Translations under genes and position numbers: made by a program
The notes under the pieces: generated by a model
The model's database searches: none
What the model was told of the DNA's origin: nothing
What the model saw: only the letters and a program-made list of their open reading frames with translations
NCBI RefSeq assembly: GCF_001641265.1
Contig: NW_020167570.1
Span: forward strand, 1-41,275
Reading direction: 5' to 3'
DNA length: 41,275 bases
Source of the DNA: Pseudogymnoascus destructans
Taxonomy: Eukaryota; Ascomycota; Leotiomycetes; Thelebolales; Thelebolaceae
In this document: one piece after another, positions 10,419 through 20,914 of the stretch
Numbering within the stretch: the first letter of the stretch is position 1
Layout of the letters: each line of letters begins with the position of its first letter

Positions 10419-10759
10419 TCGATGGAAATGTCTCTCACCCAGGAATGAAGGTCAGATGAGTTCTGGCAACCATCTGGTAACCTGGTACCTAAAGGCCAAA
10501 GGTTATAGTGTGGAATAGGACATCAACAATATGGGAATGGAGTTGGAGTTATGGCGTCTTGATCAATGAAGTCGCACCCCGTTTTTAACATAAGTAATGG
10601 CTAATCAAACACGTGATATAACTGAGTTGCCAAGACCCATACTAGGTACTCAGCAAGTGAGTAATCCTCATTCAACAATACTCGGGACATGAGCGAGTAA
10701 CTCAGCTGGGTGAGTAAAAATTCTACTACTCGACTCGTGAGTACCCAGTGCGCAGCCTA
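10419..10759 (-). repeat. right end of the hAT-like element: subterminal motifs and terminal repeat
   Basis: No gene. From about 10600 it carries the same ACTCAGC/GTGAGTA/CGAGTAACTCAGCTGGGTGAGTA motif cluster as the left end, closing with AGTGCGCAGCCTA at 10747-10759. The 10445-10485 part holds further CTGGCAACC/CTGGTAACC motifs. Confidence 0.65.
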
Positions 10760-11625
10760 CCTGTGGGTAGAGGATAAGCAGAGTTTCCGACAGCTCGACC
10801 GCGTTAAGCTGCACCCTTTCTTCTATGCCTTGCGTATAGTGTAGCTCGGCCAGGTGCTGTCGTTGTATCAGATGCATATTGAAATATCAATGAGGCTATA
10901 ACTTATAGAGTTAGTATACATGGACCCTTTACTACATACGATTGATTGCTGACTCGTTTGAGGATTTGAACTTCCACCTATCATGATGTAGAAGGCAGTC
11001 CACCCTAGATGAGCCTCACAATTACCTTCAAACTTATGAAGGGGGATAGAGATAAGGAGGATGAATTGTGAGTACCCATGGACCATAGGCTGCCTTAAAC
11101 GGAGCTGACATAACTTAGCTTATAATAACGCTCTAGGAGGACCGCGTCTATCCACACTTATGCCTAATTTTGGTTTTCCTCACCTTGGCATACGAACGCG
11201 ATGCGTTTGATATCAAGCCAGAAGAGCTCTTTTGCGCTATGTTAGATCGTAGTGTTGTAGAAGTCCCTTTCAAAGACACGTTCTTAGATACTCCCCTTTT
11301 TTGAGCAGCGGATGAGACGGCAGCATGGACATACGCCGCTTCTTACCGTGCCCTGACAGAGCTTGCATACTGTGCTGGATATAGATGTCAGGTTACTTCA
11401 TACGCTATTAGGTGCAGAGCTTCAAATATTCTAGAAAGTAGGTAATTTTTACAGCAAGGCCAGGACTTATGCTGACCTTGTCGCAGAGTCTGCTACATGG
11501 GCAGAAACAGGCCTCCTAATGGGTCATAAGACTCCGAAGGTGTTACAAGCACTTACCTGAACAGACACGTTGGCGTTGAATTGCAAGGCCTGTTCCACAA
11601 AGGACCTGCAAAGACTGATCGTCTA
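10760..11625 (+). pseudogene. DUF3435 tyrosine recombinase (Starship-captain type), decayed, right piece
   Basis: Continuation of the piece ending at 6538. Readable islands in order: VEDKQSFRQLDRVKLHPFFY; MSLTITFKLMKGDRDK; LAYERDAFDIKPEELFCAML followed by VPFKDTFLDTPLF; ELAYCAGYRCQVTSYAIRCR (motif around the second catalytic Arg); LLMGHKTPKVLQAL (the conserved MGH box); and, after a frameshift, YLNRHVGVELQGLFHKGPAK around the expected nucleophile Tyr. The order and spacing match DUF3435 recombinases, which mobilise Starship elements. Many stops and frame changes make it clearly dead. No element boundary or cargo could be assigned to it. Confidence 0.7.
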
Positions 11626-11639
11626 CAGCCGTTACGTAG

Positions 11640-11995
11640 TGTAACGGGTGCCGCCGTTACAGTACATGTGGTATATAAAGCATGTTACATGTATTCCGGG
11701 CGAGCCGGAATACTGTAGTCTTTTTGGCTCAGTGGGATGTAGCGCGAGCGTAACCGTACATCGTTACAAGAGTATTCCGGCTCACCGGTCAATGGGTTTT
11801 GATTGGCTCGCTAGTTGGGTGGGCTAAGCGAGCAATCAGTGTAATTCCTTACCTGGCTGACAAGGGGGCATCCTTGGGGGCTTAAGCTATTATATACACA
11901 CCTTAACATCCTGAGTTGTAATGGGCCTAGAAGCAAGTACGAGATGATATGCTAGAAGCCTCTACATCCATGCCGGGACGTCACGGATTTTAACA
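11640..11995 (+). repeat. possible LTR or MITE-like block
   Basis: Begins TGTAACGGGTGCCGCC, has a perfect 9-bp hairpin GTATTCCGG/CCGGAATAC (11691-11713), a TATA-like stretch near 11890, and ends TTTTAACA before a G-run. The TG..CA ends and the start resemble fungal LTRs, but there is no matching flanking duplication and no second copy in the window. Confidence 0.3.
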
Positions 11996-12000
11996 GGGGG

Positions 12001-12200
12001 GTGGTTGCACCACAATTCAAAGTTGGTGATCAAGTCTTTTTGTCTAGAAGACATATCAAAACTACTAGACCTTCAGACAAACTTGATACTAAAAGACTTG
12101 GACCTTTTAAGATCACAAGGACTATTGGCAAGAAAGCTTTCGAGCTCGCATTGCCACCTACTTGGACTATCCATAATGTCTTCCATGCATCTTGTCATGA
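12001..12200 (+). pseudogene. Gypsy pol C-terminal fragment (second family)
   Basis: The frame reads VAPQFKVGDQVFLSRRHIKT, RLGPFKITRTIGKKAFELAL and PPTWTIHNVFHAS, the post-integrase segment of Ty3/Gypsy polyproteins (FkvGDxVxLsxrhIkt ... rLGPFki ... HxVFHxS). It is only about 65 residues long; protease, reverse transcriptase and the integrase core are absent. It belongs to a different family from the element at 21-28 kb. Confidence 0.75.
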
Positions 12201-12814
12201 CACTCCTTCGATATTTGTGTCATGACCCTTCGATTCACTTTAGTCTCTAGTACTTATTTCACTATGTCATTCGCTTCACCTGCTTCGCTCACTTCGCTCA
12301 CTTCGCTTCACTTGCTGACCTAGATCAGCCCAAAATGACTACTGGCTTAGGCTCTCTTCTTATTGGCTCGCTTCACTAGGGCTCGCTTAATTAGGGTTCG
12401 GTTAATTAGTGCCTTCGCTTATTTGGCACTAGGGATTTTTACTGTTATATAAGCACTCATTGCTCATGTCTCTTATTGATCTTTAGCTAGCAAATTATAC
12501 ACTACTTGGCCTTCTTGCAATTCCTCCTGCTTCGACTTACTTTGCATTCCCTTACTTCGAGTCGAACCACTTGGCCAACCTGTTAGTCTCACCACTTGAA
12601 CCCTGTGGTATAAAGTATATGCTTTGGAGCCTCAACTACTATACCTTGTCCTACTGCTTTGAGTATTGAAGTCTTCACATTATACTTCGGATACTTCTGG
12701 AGACTCGGTCAGCTTCAGTTCGAACTGTCCTTACACTTTGCTAGCTCAAAGTTCCAGCTTCAAATCACATACTCTATATCTTCTTCAACTTCGACATCTC
12801 CTACCTTCAGAAAC
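12195..12814 (+). mobile_element. probable LTR and leader of the second Gypsy family
   Basis: It lies between a pol C-terminus and a gag start, as expected when only one LTR remains between tandem or recombined copies. It begins near TGTCATGACACTCC, is rich in TTCGCTTCAC/CTTCGCTCACTTCGCT short repeats (12270-12420) and has a TATATAAGC promoter-like site near 12447. Its end is not clear. Confidence 0.45.
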
Positions 12815-13376
12815 ATGAACCAAGAGAATCAACCCCAATACTCTGCTGCTGAGCAAGAGATTCTCAGGCTTCAGAATATGGTGCAAACTATGGGAGCCAC
12901 ACTTCAAAAAATACAGTCCCATCAGCAAACCACTTTCACCTCTTCAGAAACCCCTACAACAGTTCAACCTTCGGAACCAAAGGCTAATCAACCTGACACC
13001 TTTTCTGGCACTAGAAATAAAGTGACTTCATTCCTGAGCCAACTGGATATCTACTATACACTTCAACCTTCGCAATTCTCTTCAGATAGAGATAAAATCT
13101 TCTTTGCAGCCTCTTTCCTTCGAGACTCGGCCTTTCACTGGTTCGAACCTCAACTTCGAATTCTCACAGAACATGCTTATGGACCCTTAGAGGAACTGCC
13201 TGGAAATGTGGTTACAACTTACCTTGAATTTCGCACTTCGCTTCGAGCTACCTTTGGTGACATTGATGAAGTTGCAACTGCTGAGAGGCAACTCAAAGCC
13301 CTTCAACAAACAACTTCAGCTTCATTCTACACTACTGAGTTTCAAAGGATAGTCTCTCACCTCCAATGGGACAAAG
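12815..13376 (+). pseudogene. Gypsy gag fragment cut by a solo LTR
   Basis: Starts MNQENQPQYSAAEQEILRLQ with a coiled-coil N-terminus, followed by the retrotransposon gag core: KANQPDTFSGTRNKVTSFLS, AASFLRDSAFHWFEPQL and FGDIDEVATAERQLKALQQ. It ends abruptly at QWDK where the LTR at 13377 begins, so about 190 residues of gag remain. The ATG at 12815 is chosen because gag homology starts right after it; the same frame is open further upstream. Confidence 0.75.
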
Positions 13377-13851
13377 TGTAACGCTGACTTCTAAACGATA
13401 GAAGACACAGAGGTTCTCTTGCGTAAAGGTTTACTTATCAGAGGAGGCAGGTGATCAGACACAAAGGCTTCAAGTAACACGTTACTAGTATATAACAAAT
13501 ACTGTATTGAGTTGAGCACGAAGCTCCTATCTAAGGAAATACTATCTACTTATATAGTGGCGTCGTGCCTAGTGGACTCTTGGGAACTCACTCGAGTCCT
13601 CGGAGTCCTGGACTCTTAGGATTCTTCTCATCATCCTGCGAGTCCGTCACGTGCCTAGTGGACTCCTGGGAACTCACTCGAGTCCTCGGAGTCCTGGACT
13701 CTTAGGACTCTTCTCATCATCCTGCGAGTCCGTCACGTGATACTTTCGGAACTACTATTCCCCGCTGCCCCTCCAGGTACCAGGCCCGGTCTCATGCGAC
13801 CTCCCTCCTTCCTGTCCTGTAGTTGGCCAGCCTTCTTGTTCCGTCGTAACA
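13377..13851 (-). mobile_element. solo LTR of the 21-28 kb Gypsy family
   Basis: A 475-bp copy of the LTR seen at 21389-21862, in the same orientation, from TGTAACGCTGAC to CGTCGTAACA. It contains the same internal duplication of about 110 bp (GTGCCTAGTGGACTC...GAGTCCGTCAC twice). The flanks CAAAG and GCAGA do not match, so it arose by recombination between copies or with loss of flanking DNA. It differs from the full element's LTRs at several bases. Confidence 0.85.
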
Positions 13852-14172
13852 GCAGACCACAACCAAATGGTTCGCATCATATGTAAACTCGCTCATCATG
13901 GCGACCACAATGCTCCTGCAGCCCTAGTACACGAGGTATAGGATGCCCTCTATCACGCAAAGTATATAAGCTGATTTTTAATCGTGCGTGACACTGTGCA
14001 GAGGATGTAGCCCATGCACCGGGAAATCGACGCCGCAGGGGGAGACCCGCTTTTCGCAAAAATTCAGCCAACCGCAATCGCGTAAATCCACGCGGCGGCG
14101 GCAGCGTGGATTGGCATAAGTGGTAGTAGCTAGTGGTTCAAGGCGGAAGGCGAGCTCACAGCTCGTAATGAA
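13852..14172. other. no gene recognised
   Basis: About 320 bp between two retroelement remnants. No coding similarity; probably retroelement-derived or ancient intergenic DNA. Confidence 0.4.
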
Positions 14173-14568
14173 TTAGTTATGTTCGTGGACGTTCTTCCCT
14201 CGGTATTCAGGGATCGCCCTCGACCTCAGGCTTCGTGGTACCCCAGCATGCAAAGTAGAGCTTACAGTAGTCGTAACGCTTCGCTCATCCGACCTAAGAG
14301 TGTGGGCAGAAGCCTCCTCTACGCGCTCTAGGCGTTCCTGTAGTCGACGGATTTGCTCGCCCGCCTCTCTCAGCTCAAGTTCTCGCTGTAACTCAGCTTC
14401 GAGGGCGAGGGACGTAGCAAGCTGGGCTTCTGCTCCAGGGGAGCTATGAGCCTGGGATAAGGGGCTTGATGCCCCTGACTCCTCAGGTGCGTTCTCAAGC
14501 ACAGCCACTCCGCTATGCTCATGCTCAAGGCTCGCAGCCGCTTCCCTACGGGTCTGACGTGGCGGCAT
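14173..14568 (-). pseudogene. gag-like N-terminal fragment of a third LTR element
   Basis: Starts MPPRQTRREAAASLEHEHSG, with an Ala/Ser/Glu-rich region, then a leucine-rich coiled coil (LEAELQRELELREAGEQIRR), and stops after IPEYRGKNVHEHN. A basic MPPR start, a coiled coil and a P-x-YxGKN segment are typical of the first part of fungal Ty3/Gypsy gag proteins; the rest is missing. Just upstream on the minus strand, TTCCTACA (ending at 14615) may be the end of its LTR. Confidence 0.5.
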
Positions 14569-15245
14569 GGTTTTCCGCTTACTTGACTTCCCCCTCTGGG
14601 CTGTTCTTCCCAATTGTAGGAATGGTGGAGCGTTCAGAATGTAAGAGAGCCTTGGCTGAACAGGGCAGTGGGAAGTCACGTTGTAGATAGTTACGTGGTC
14701 AAGCTCTCTATTGAAACGAAGACTGAACACTGCCCTTCCGATTAAGGGCCGCGTTCCTACTATATATATTCTATAATTGTAACTACGGCACAACAACCAC
14801 GGCCTCCATCTTTCTTTCCCACCTCCCTCGATCCACAGAGATGGTAGGCTTCTATAGACCTTAGATACATAAACTGTAAACTAAACACTTCTTGTTCTCC
14901 ACTTCCCTTTCACAAATACAGACATAGCCACTGCTTGGTCTCTCCAGTGCATGTAATGCAGTCCTGGCTTGGAGACTGGGTGTAAAGCGGTGGTGGACGC
15001 CTTGTCTGTGGTCATCTTGCAGATGCGTGTTGTGACAGTCTGTACTCCCTCTGCCCCGAGATGACTGGCGCATACAGTGATACCCGCCTCGAGTATGGCA
15101 GCGAAGCAGCACAGCCACATGTCTTCCCAGTACAGTAGGCAATCACATCCTCATAGCCGGGCCGCGCGGATGTTTTAAATCAGACCTACTAAGTCTGAGC
15201 TATACAGTCCACATATTCATGAATCTGACAAATGAACAGGGGAAT
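14569..15245. other. intergenic; possible LTR remnant, no gene
   Basis: 14615-about 14810 is probably LTR or leader of the gag fragment to its left, since it has a TATATATATTCTAT stretch and ends in TTCCTACA on the minus strand. The remainder up to 15245 has only short unsupported frames and includes the 3' flank of the REV7 gene. Confidence 0.4.
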
Positions 15246-16115
15246 TTACGCTGCTTTCTTCCCCTCCTTCTTATCTTCCGGCGGAGGCGCAGCCTGCTCA
15301 ACCCACGTCTCGAGCACGAAGGCCCCTGAGTCGACGGATCGGATGGGCGTTGCACGTGGGCCTCGAATAGCTGGTCCCTCGGTGGTGGTGTCTGTTTCCT
15401 TGTCTACTGTTTTCTGAAGTGCGGGAGGAGAGGGAACCCAGGGCTGGGGATGCTGGTGGTTAAGCGTTGGTATAGGGGTCACAAAAAGAAAGGGGCTTCA
15501 ACTCACCCCAATAGGCGGCGTGGCATCGTCGCGCAGCTCCACGATGACGGTGTACGTACACCCCTCAGGTAGCGGAGGCATTTTCTCAGCCGTATATGCG
15601 AGCCTGCGTATCGTAGCCCGCAGCTGCTCCTCAATATCCACAATATGGATCTTCACCTCCTCCCCCCCCTCTTTTTCCCTATCCCCCTCTTCCTCCCTCA
15701 CAGGCATCTCCACACCCTTCCCCTTTCCCCTCACCGGCTCCTCAAACTGCACAAACCGATCCGTCATCGCCACAACCGGCCAAGCCCCAACATCAAACAC
15801 CCACCGCTCCTGAACCACCGCCTGCCTCCTATCAGCGACGTCATACACGACGAAAGAGATCTTATCCACGCGCCCCTCTGCCATCTCCTTCTCCACGGCT
15901 GCCACGACGTCGCTGACCCATTCGCAGACTTTGGGGTGCCGAGACTGGCGGACGGGGTAGTTGTAGGCGCGCGCGGAGATGAAGGAGGTTGGGGGGTAGA
16001 GGGCGCGTTCGTAGAGGAGAGTGTGGATTGCGACGGTGAGGAAGGAGGTGAGGGTCCGGAGGAGGGAGGTGTAGGTGTTGAGGATGGGGATGGGTGGTGG
16101 GGGCGGGGCAGGCAT
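15246..16115 (-). CDS. REV7: HORMA-domain protein REV7 / MAD2B (DNA polymerase zeta subunit)
   Basis: Two exons on the minus strand, 16115-15507 and 15443-15246, separated by a 63-bp intron (GTGAGT..CAG, phase 0). The start MPAPPPPPIPILNTYTSLLR is chosen over an upstream in-frame ATG (16277) because HORMA homology begins there. The N-terminal helix (SLLRTLTSFLTVAIHTLLYE) and the RALYPPTSFISARAYNYPV segment match the beginning of Rev7/Mad2B. A DRFVQFEEPV region, a low-complexity acidic loop and a C-terminal safety-belt segment (GAFVLETWVEQA) complete the fold. Rev7 is the accessory subunit of translesion polymerase zeta and a mobile HORMA adaptor in double-strand-break end protection. It is divergent from the importin gene, with about 390 bp between the start codons. 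Confidence 0.85.
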
Positions 16116-16508
16116 GGTGGGCGAGATGGACGGTGACGTGTGGTGTTGATGGCCGGAGAGGCTGACCGCCGTATAATTTGGAGTCCCAAGACAGCTTTTG
16201 AAGTGCTGTGCTGGAATACAAGGCTTTGAAGTCGCACCGCTTCTTTGTTTCTCAACTTTTCCTGGGACGTTTTTCAACTGGAGCTCTTATCTTATCGTCG
16301 CTGATTGGTGGTGTTTACGCGTAGGCACGTGCATCCCCCAAACAACTCCCCCCACGACAATCCGCCAAATCCACGTCGAGTATCCTGAACTCACCTCACC
16401 GTCTGCCCATAAAACTCTCACCTCCCCACAACCCCCCTCCGCAACAAACGAACGATATCTCCGATTTATGGGCTCGTAGAATTCACCACCACAGCACTTA
16501 AACCTACC
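16116..16508. promoter_or_regulatory. shared divergent promoter region of REV7 and KAP114
   Basis: 393 bp between two outward-facing start codons. It is rich in C/T tracts on the importin side (about 16340-16445), with CACCTCACC and CCCCACAACCCCCCTCC, as often found upstream of constitutive fungal genes. No TATA box was identified with confidence. Confidence 0.5.
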
Positions 16509-19500
16509 ATGTCGAATCTCGAAGAGCAGCTCCTACATCTCCTGACGGAAGCGCAGAGCTCCGCCTTGGCACCCCGCCAACAGGCAGAGGCGCACCTGCA
16601 GGCGCTGCATAGCAATGAGGCGTTCCCGACGGGCTTGGCTGCCATTGCGGCGCATACCAGTTTGCCGATTAGTACGCGGCAGGCGGCGCTGACCACGCTG
16701 AGACTGTTCGCCGAGAAGAATTGGAGCGGAGAAGATGAGGAGACTGAGGGGCCTACGGTTGCTATCTCAGATGATGTTAAGGCGGTGTTGAGGTCGAGGC
16801 TGTTAGAGCTTGCCACAAGTGGAGAGGATGAAAGGAGGGTGAGGGGTGCCGCAAGGTATGTTGGACCCCGGATAGTGCGGGGAATAGTGCTGTCGCGGTT
16901 TGTTTATTTTAGCACGAGGCTATACTAACGTGGCGGTCTAGTTACGTCGTGAGCAAGATCGCCAGTGTGGATTTCCCAGATCAATGGCCGACGTTGTTAC
17001 CCACGCTGCTACAAATCATCCCCACCGCTTCTGATGCACAGCTCCACGGCGCCTTGAAGGTGCTCGCGGATCTTGTCGACGACAGCTTAAACGAGGACCA
17101 ATTCTTCGCGGTGGCGCGAGATGTTATGGGGACGGTCTACAACGTTGCCGTGGATGATAACAGGAAAATGTCCCTGCGAGCATTGGCCGTGGGGGTGTTC
17201 CGCGGATGCTTCGATATCATGGATATGGTTAAGGACGAGCACGGAACAGAGGTTAAGGCTTTTGCGGACGAGGTCTTACAATCGTGGTCTCCGTTTTTCC
17301 TGCAAGTAATGAAGCTACAATTCCCAGCACGAAGCCAAGCGGCTGGCGAAGAAGGTCTGAACCGGGAACCCGAGAGCTGGCGTGGGGTTGTTGCCCTGAA
17401 GCTCCAGGTTGTCAAGACCCTTATGAAGATCCGACAAGTATTTGCCCAGCTACTGCTACCGCAAAGCCCGGTATTATTCACAGCTACTTGGGAAGAGCTT
17501 TCCTCGCTGCAGGATACGTTTAAGGACTTGTACATCGACCACGACGATCAGGGGCGATTGGAAGATGCGGATGGTCTCCCGTATACCTTGGACTTTTTAG
17601 TTTTGGAGGAGCTTGACTTCTTGCAGTCATGCTTGCGGGCTCCACCCGTCCGGGAGGAATTAGAGACGGCGCTCCAAAATTGCGGTGGTATCTCTAATAC
17701 GCCGTGGGTTGTGGATGTTATGAAACTTGCCGTTGCATATGCACAGATACCGTCCGAAGAAGAAGGTCTTTGGGACATTGATGTCAACCTTTTCCTTGCG
17801 GAAGAAACATCTGTTACTGCTAACTACACAGCCCGCACTGCCTGTGGAGATTTGCTTATCAAGCTGGGCGAATGGCTGCACCAGGGAGCCTTCGAGGGTC
17901 TATTGACTTACACGAGAGTTCTATTTGCAAGCCCTGACGCAACATGGAGGACAAGAGAAGCTTCGTTGTACCTCCTCACTCAACTGCTAAACGACTTCCT
18001 TGATATTGACAAGCATATTCACGCCGAGACAGCAGCGTCATACCTTGAGTTTATCGAGTACGCCGTCAACCGCCAAGACGAGCCCCTGCTTCGCGCAAGA
18101 GGGTATATCGTTGCTGGAGTTCTCATTCAAAGCATTTCAGGCAGTGCATTCCCAACGGTGGCGCTCCTTGACCGTACAATTAAGGCTATACACGAGGATG
18201 AGTCCGAAGTTGTAAAGGTCGCTTGCATAAAGGCTATCCAAGGCTTTATCAAAGCCCCTGAAGGAATCCCCTCTGACCGTCAAATCCCAATTGCCGTTGC
18301 CATTTCCGAGTTCCTGAATGCGAAGGATTTGACCGAATTGGAGGATTCAGATGACTTATTAGTCACCCTTGTTGAGTCGCTCCGTGCAGCAACACAGCTC
18401 GACTACTCCATCGCCATTGCTGCTGGAAGTGGAGTCATTGACCTACTGTTATTAATGGCAAAGCATGGCGCGGCGAGCTTCCAACTTACTGTGTTGGTTA
18501 ACGAGACGTTCGAGGATATTGTGCAATCTCTGTCTTCACGTGGCGCAGAGGGCTATATCGCGCTTTGCGAGAAGGTGATGCCTTCCTTGACTGGAGCGCT
18601 GGATGTTGGAAGCGTAACAGAGGATAATCCTCTTACAACTGTGAGTAACTTTGGTCCCTTTGCACTGACCATACTAACAACCCCCAGCTTGCATGCGAGT
18701 TGATCGCCGTCTTGACGGAGAACGGCTCCGAGCCACTACCACCCGGATTCGTTGTTGCAGTCATGCCAAAGCTCAGCCGCCTCTTGCTGAGCACTATCGA
18801 AGGAGAGATCCTCCGCCCCGGCTCCGAGGCTCTTAAGTTCATTATAATGCATGATCCGCAGCAGCTCTTTGAGTGGCACGATGAGGCTGGGCGCTCCGGA
18901 TTGGAGGTTTGTCTCATCATAATTGATCGCCTGCTTGGCCCTACTATGGAGGATAACGCAGCCTCGGAGGTTGGGGGAGTTGCTGCTGAGCTTGTTGAGA
19001 AGGCGGGACAGGAGCGTCTTGGCCCATTCCTGCCTCAGCTCCTTCAAGCAGTTGCCTCACGCCTGGCAACTGCTGAGGCAGCGCCTTTCATCCAGTCTCT
19101 CATTCTCGTCTTTGCTCGTCTGTCCCTTGTTGGTGCAGCCGATGTGGTCGAGTTCCTGAACCAGATTGAGATCGGAGGACAGAGCGGACTGCAGGTTGTT
19201 TTGAGCAAGTGGCTCGAACACTCGGTCAGCTTTGCCGGATACGATGAAATCAGACAAAAGTAAGTACCGGTTCTCTCTCTCAAGAAGTATAATACTAACA
19301 AACTAGTGTTATTGCTCTCTCTAAGCTCTACAGCTTGAACGACACCCGCGTCGCACAGACTATGGTAAAGGGTGACCTGATCGTCCCAACCAGCGACAGG
19401 ATCATGACCCGCTCCCGCGCCAAGAACAGTAAGTCCTCACCCCACCCCGACACGAACGCTTCCTAATAAGGTCAGATCCTGACCAGTACACCATAGTACC

Positions 19501-19870
19501 CGCGCCATTGAAGATCGTCAAGGTCCTCATCGAAGAGCTCCTCTCCGCCTCTGGCGTCCAGAACGCCGCTACCGCCCTCGCCGTCGCAGACTTCGCAGAC
19601 GAGGAAGATGATGATGGATGGGAGGATCTGCCTTCCATTTTGGACCTCGGCTCGGGTGCCGCCAAGGCGGACTTGATGGCCTACGCTGAGGGGCTTGGTG
19701 GAAGCTTCATGCGCCAGCGCGACGACGAGACGCAGGCTTACCTTACGGACTTCTTCGTGCGCGCTTCGACGGATAATATCGCCGGGTTCAATGAGCTCTA
19801 CGCTCAGTTGACGGATGAGGAGAAGGCGAAGCTGGAAGAGCTGGCAAAGGGAGCGCAGGCGGCACAGTAA
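16509..19870 (+). CDS. KAP114: Importin-9 / Kap114-type karyopherin beta
   Basis: Five exons: 16509-16855, 16942-18640, 18688-19259, 19307-19428 and 19476-19870. All introns are GT..AG of 86, 47, 47, 47 and 47 bp minus one (four introns in total: 86, 47, 47, 47), three with TACTAAC-like branch sites. The spliced frame is open for 1,044 residues, the normal length of the family. The N-terminus LEEQLLHLLTEAQSSALAPR plus RGAASYVVSKIASVDFPDQW forms the importin-beta N-terminal repeats that bind Ran-GTP. The body is HEAT repeats, and an acidic loop (ADFADEEDDDGWEDLPS) lies near the C-terminus as in importin-9/Kap114. These receptors import histones H2A-H2B and TBP into the nucleus. The gene is intact and is the innermost host gene before the accessory subtelomere. 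Confidence 0.9.
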
Positions 19871-20463
19871 ATGTGTGGGCGCGGGTGAAGTGGGGTACAT
19901 ATAAGTCTATATGGTGGAATGGTCCGGGCGGTTGAGGCTGTAGATACTTAGATAGAGATACCAGGTGCGGTGGAGACAGGAGAGTTGGAGCTGTTTTCGC
20001 TTCGTTTCAGAAAAGCATAGCGGGGTTCGATTTGGCCATTGCAAGAGCTGCGTGGTGGGATTAATGATGATGAGACTTTGGTAGAATCATAAGTTTATTC
20101 TGGTGACATAAGAGGTCTCTATGAATTTGTTGATAGTGATATTTAACATTGCTATCTACTTAATTTCACGGGGGGCATTGAAGTGCTGTTTGAATATTTT
20201 ATTTTGGCTATGTTAGATATAGTGATTAATTGCTATGCTGAGATGCACAAGCTCTGGGGCGTGAATGGGTATTATAGGACTCCAGGCCAATTGGGTTCAC
20301 TTGCGCTTGGTGAAACGACATTCATCCTAGAAATAAAATTAGCACAAGCCGCGACAAACAACCCATATTGACATTGGCCTGCAGAAAACATTGAACATAT
20401 TATCGGGAACAACGTAGCAAAAACCCTACCCCTTATTATGTCGCGGCCGCGGGCGTGGCATCA
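19871..20463. other. 3' flank of KAP114 and intergenic sequence
   Basis: AT-rich after about 20080 and without a supported gene. It marks the transition from the conserved host island to the accessory subtelomere. Confidence 0.5.
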
Positions 20464-20727
20464 AGTTGGTGCCAGAAAATTGGTCTGTGCGCAGCACCAC
20501 ACAAAAGATGCTACGAATGGCACCAACTCAAAACTCCACGGCCTACCACTTATTGCACGCTACTTTTTCGGTGAAAAAGTAAAATTAGGGGGCTGTGATT
20601 GGTCAGGGTTGGGCTGCGCGCCCCACATTACGGTTTTACTTTTTCGGTGAAAAAGTAAAATGCCTAGATGCGATAGAAAGGGTCGTAATAACGTCCTTAT
20701 TCAAGTTGACTGTGGTCAACTTGAATA
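20464..20727. repeat. cluster of four perfect inverted repeats upstream of OrsD unit A
   Basis: Four structures lie in 264 bp. (1) AGTTGGTGCCA (20464-20474) pairs with TGGCACCAACT (20518-20528). (2) TACTTTTTC-GGT-GAAAAAGTA (20561-20581). (3) The same hairpin with 12-bp arms TTTTACTTTTTC-GGT-GAAAAAGTAAAA (20634-20660). (4) TATTCAAGTTGAC-TGTG-GTCAACTTGAATA (20698-20727, 13-bp arms). The GGT-loop hairpin occurs twice. They could be operator-like sites or the terminal structure of the unit starting at 20915. Confidence 0.75.
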
Positions 20728-20914
20728 GACTGAAGCAATAGGGTCCAGTTCCCGAACTCTAGATGTTTCACGTCAATCGTGGGTAGTGGTGGTGACAGAC
20801 GACTCTCAACAAGCACAGCGCACAGCAGTGAATCTGCCAACCATGCGTGCCCCACACTACAGTCAACTTATAATGCCATTGAGTTAATACCGTTCCATTC
20901 TTTCTTACCTCATC

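Larger units (their letters stand above)
6539..10759. mobile_element. hAT-like DNA transposon, 4,221 bp, nested with two solo LTRs
   Basis: The ends are the perfect inverted pair TAGGCTGCGCACT (6539-6551) and AGTGCGCAGCCTA (10747-10759). They are flanked by an exact 8-bp direct duplication CCTGTGGG (6531-6538 and 10760-10767). Eight-bp duplications and subterminal repeat clusters (here many ACTCGCTC/GTGAGTA/ACTCAGCTGGGTGAGTA copies at both ends) are typical of the hAT superfamily; Zisupton/KDZ elements also make 8-bp duplications. Cargo: a broken BED-finger transposase and an unknown gene on the minus strand, and a histone H3-like pseudogene on the plus strand. Every coding unit I could read is disrupted, so the copy is dead, but its ends are intact. 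It lies inside the coding sequence of a DUF3435 pseudogene. Confidence 0.85.

Noticed and set aside
13372..13856. Target duplication around the solo LTR at 13377-13851
   Set aside because: The flanks are CAAAG and GCAGA; they do not match.
6454..14800. A complete Starship element
   Set aside because: Only a decayed DUF3435 recombinase is present; no boundary, target duplication or recognisable cargo set could be assigned to it.
15520..16136. Plus-strand frames opposite REV7
   Set aside because: Proline/histidine-rich or glycine-rich low-complexity translations caused by the GC-rich antisense of REV7.
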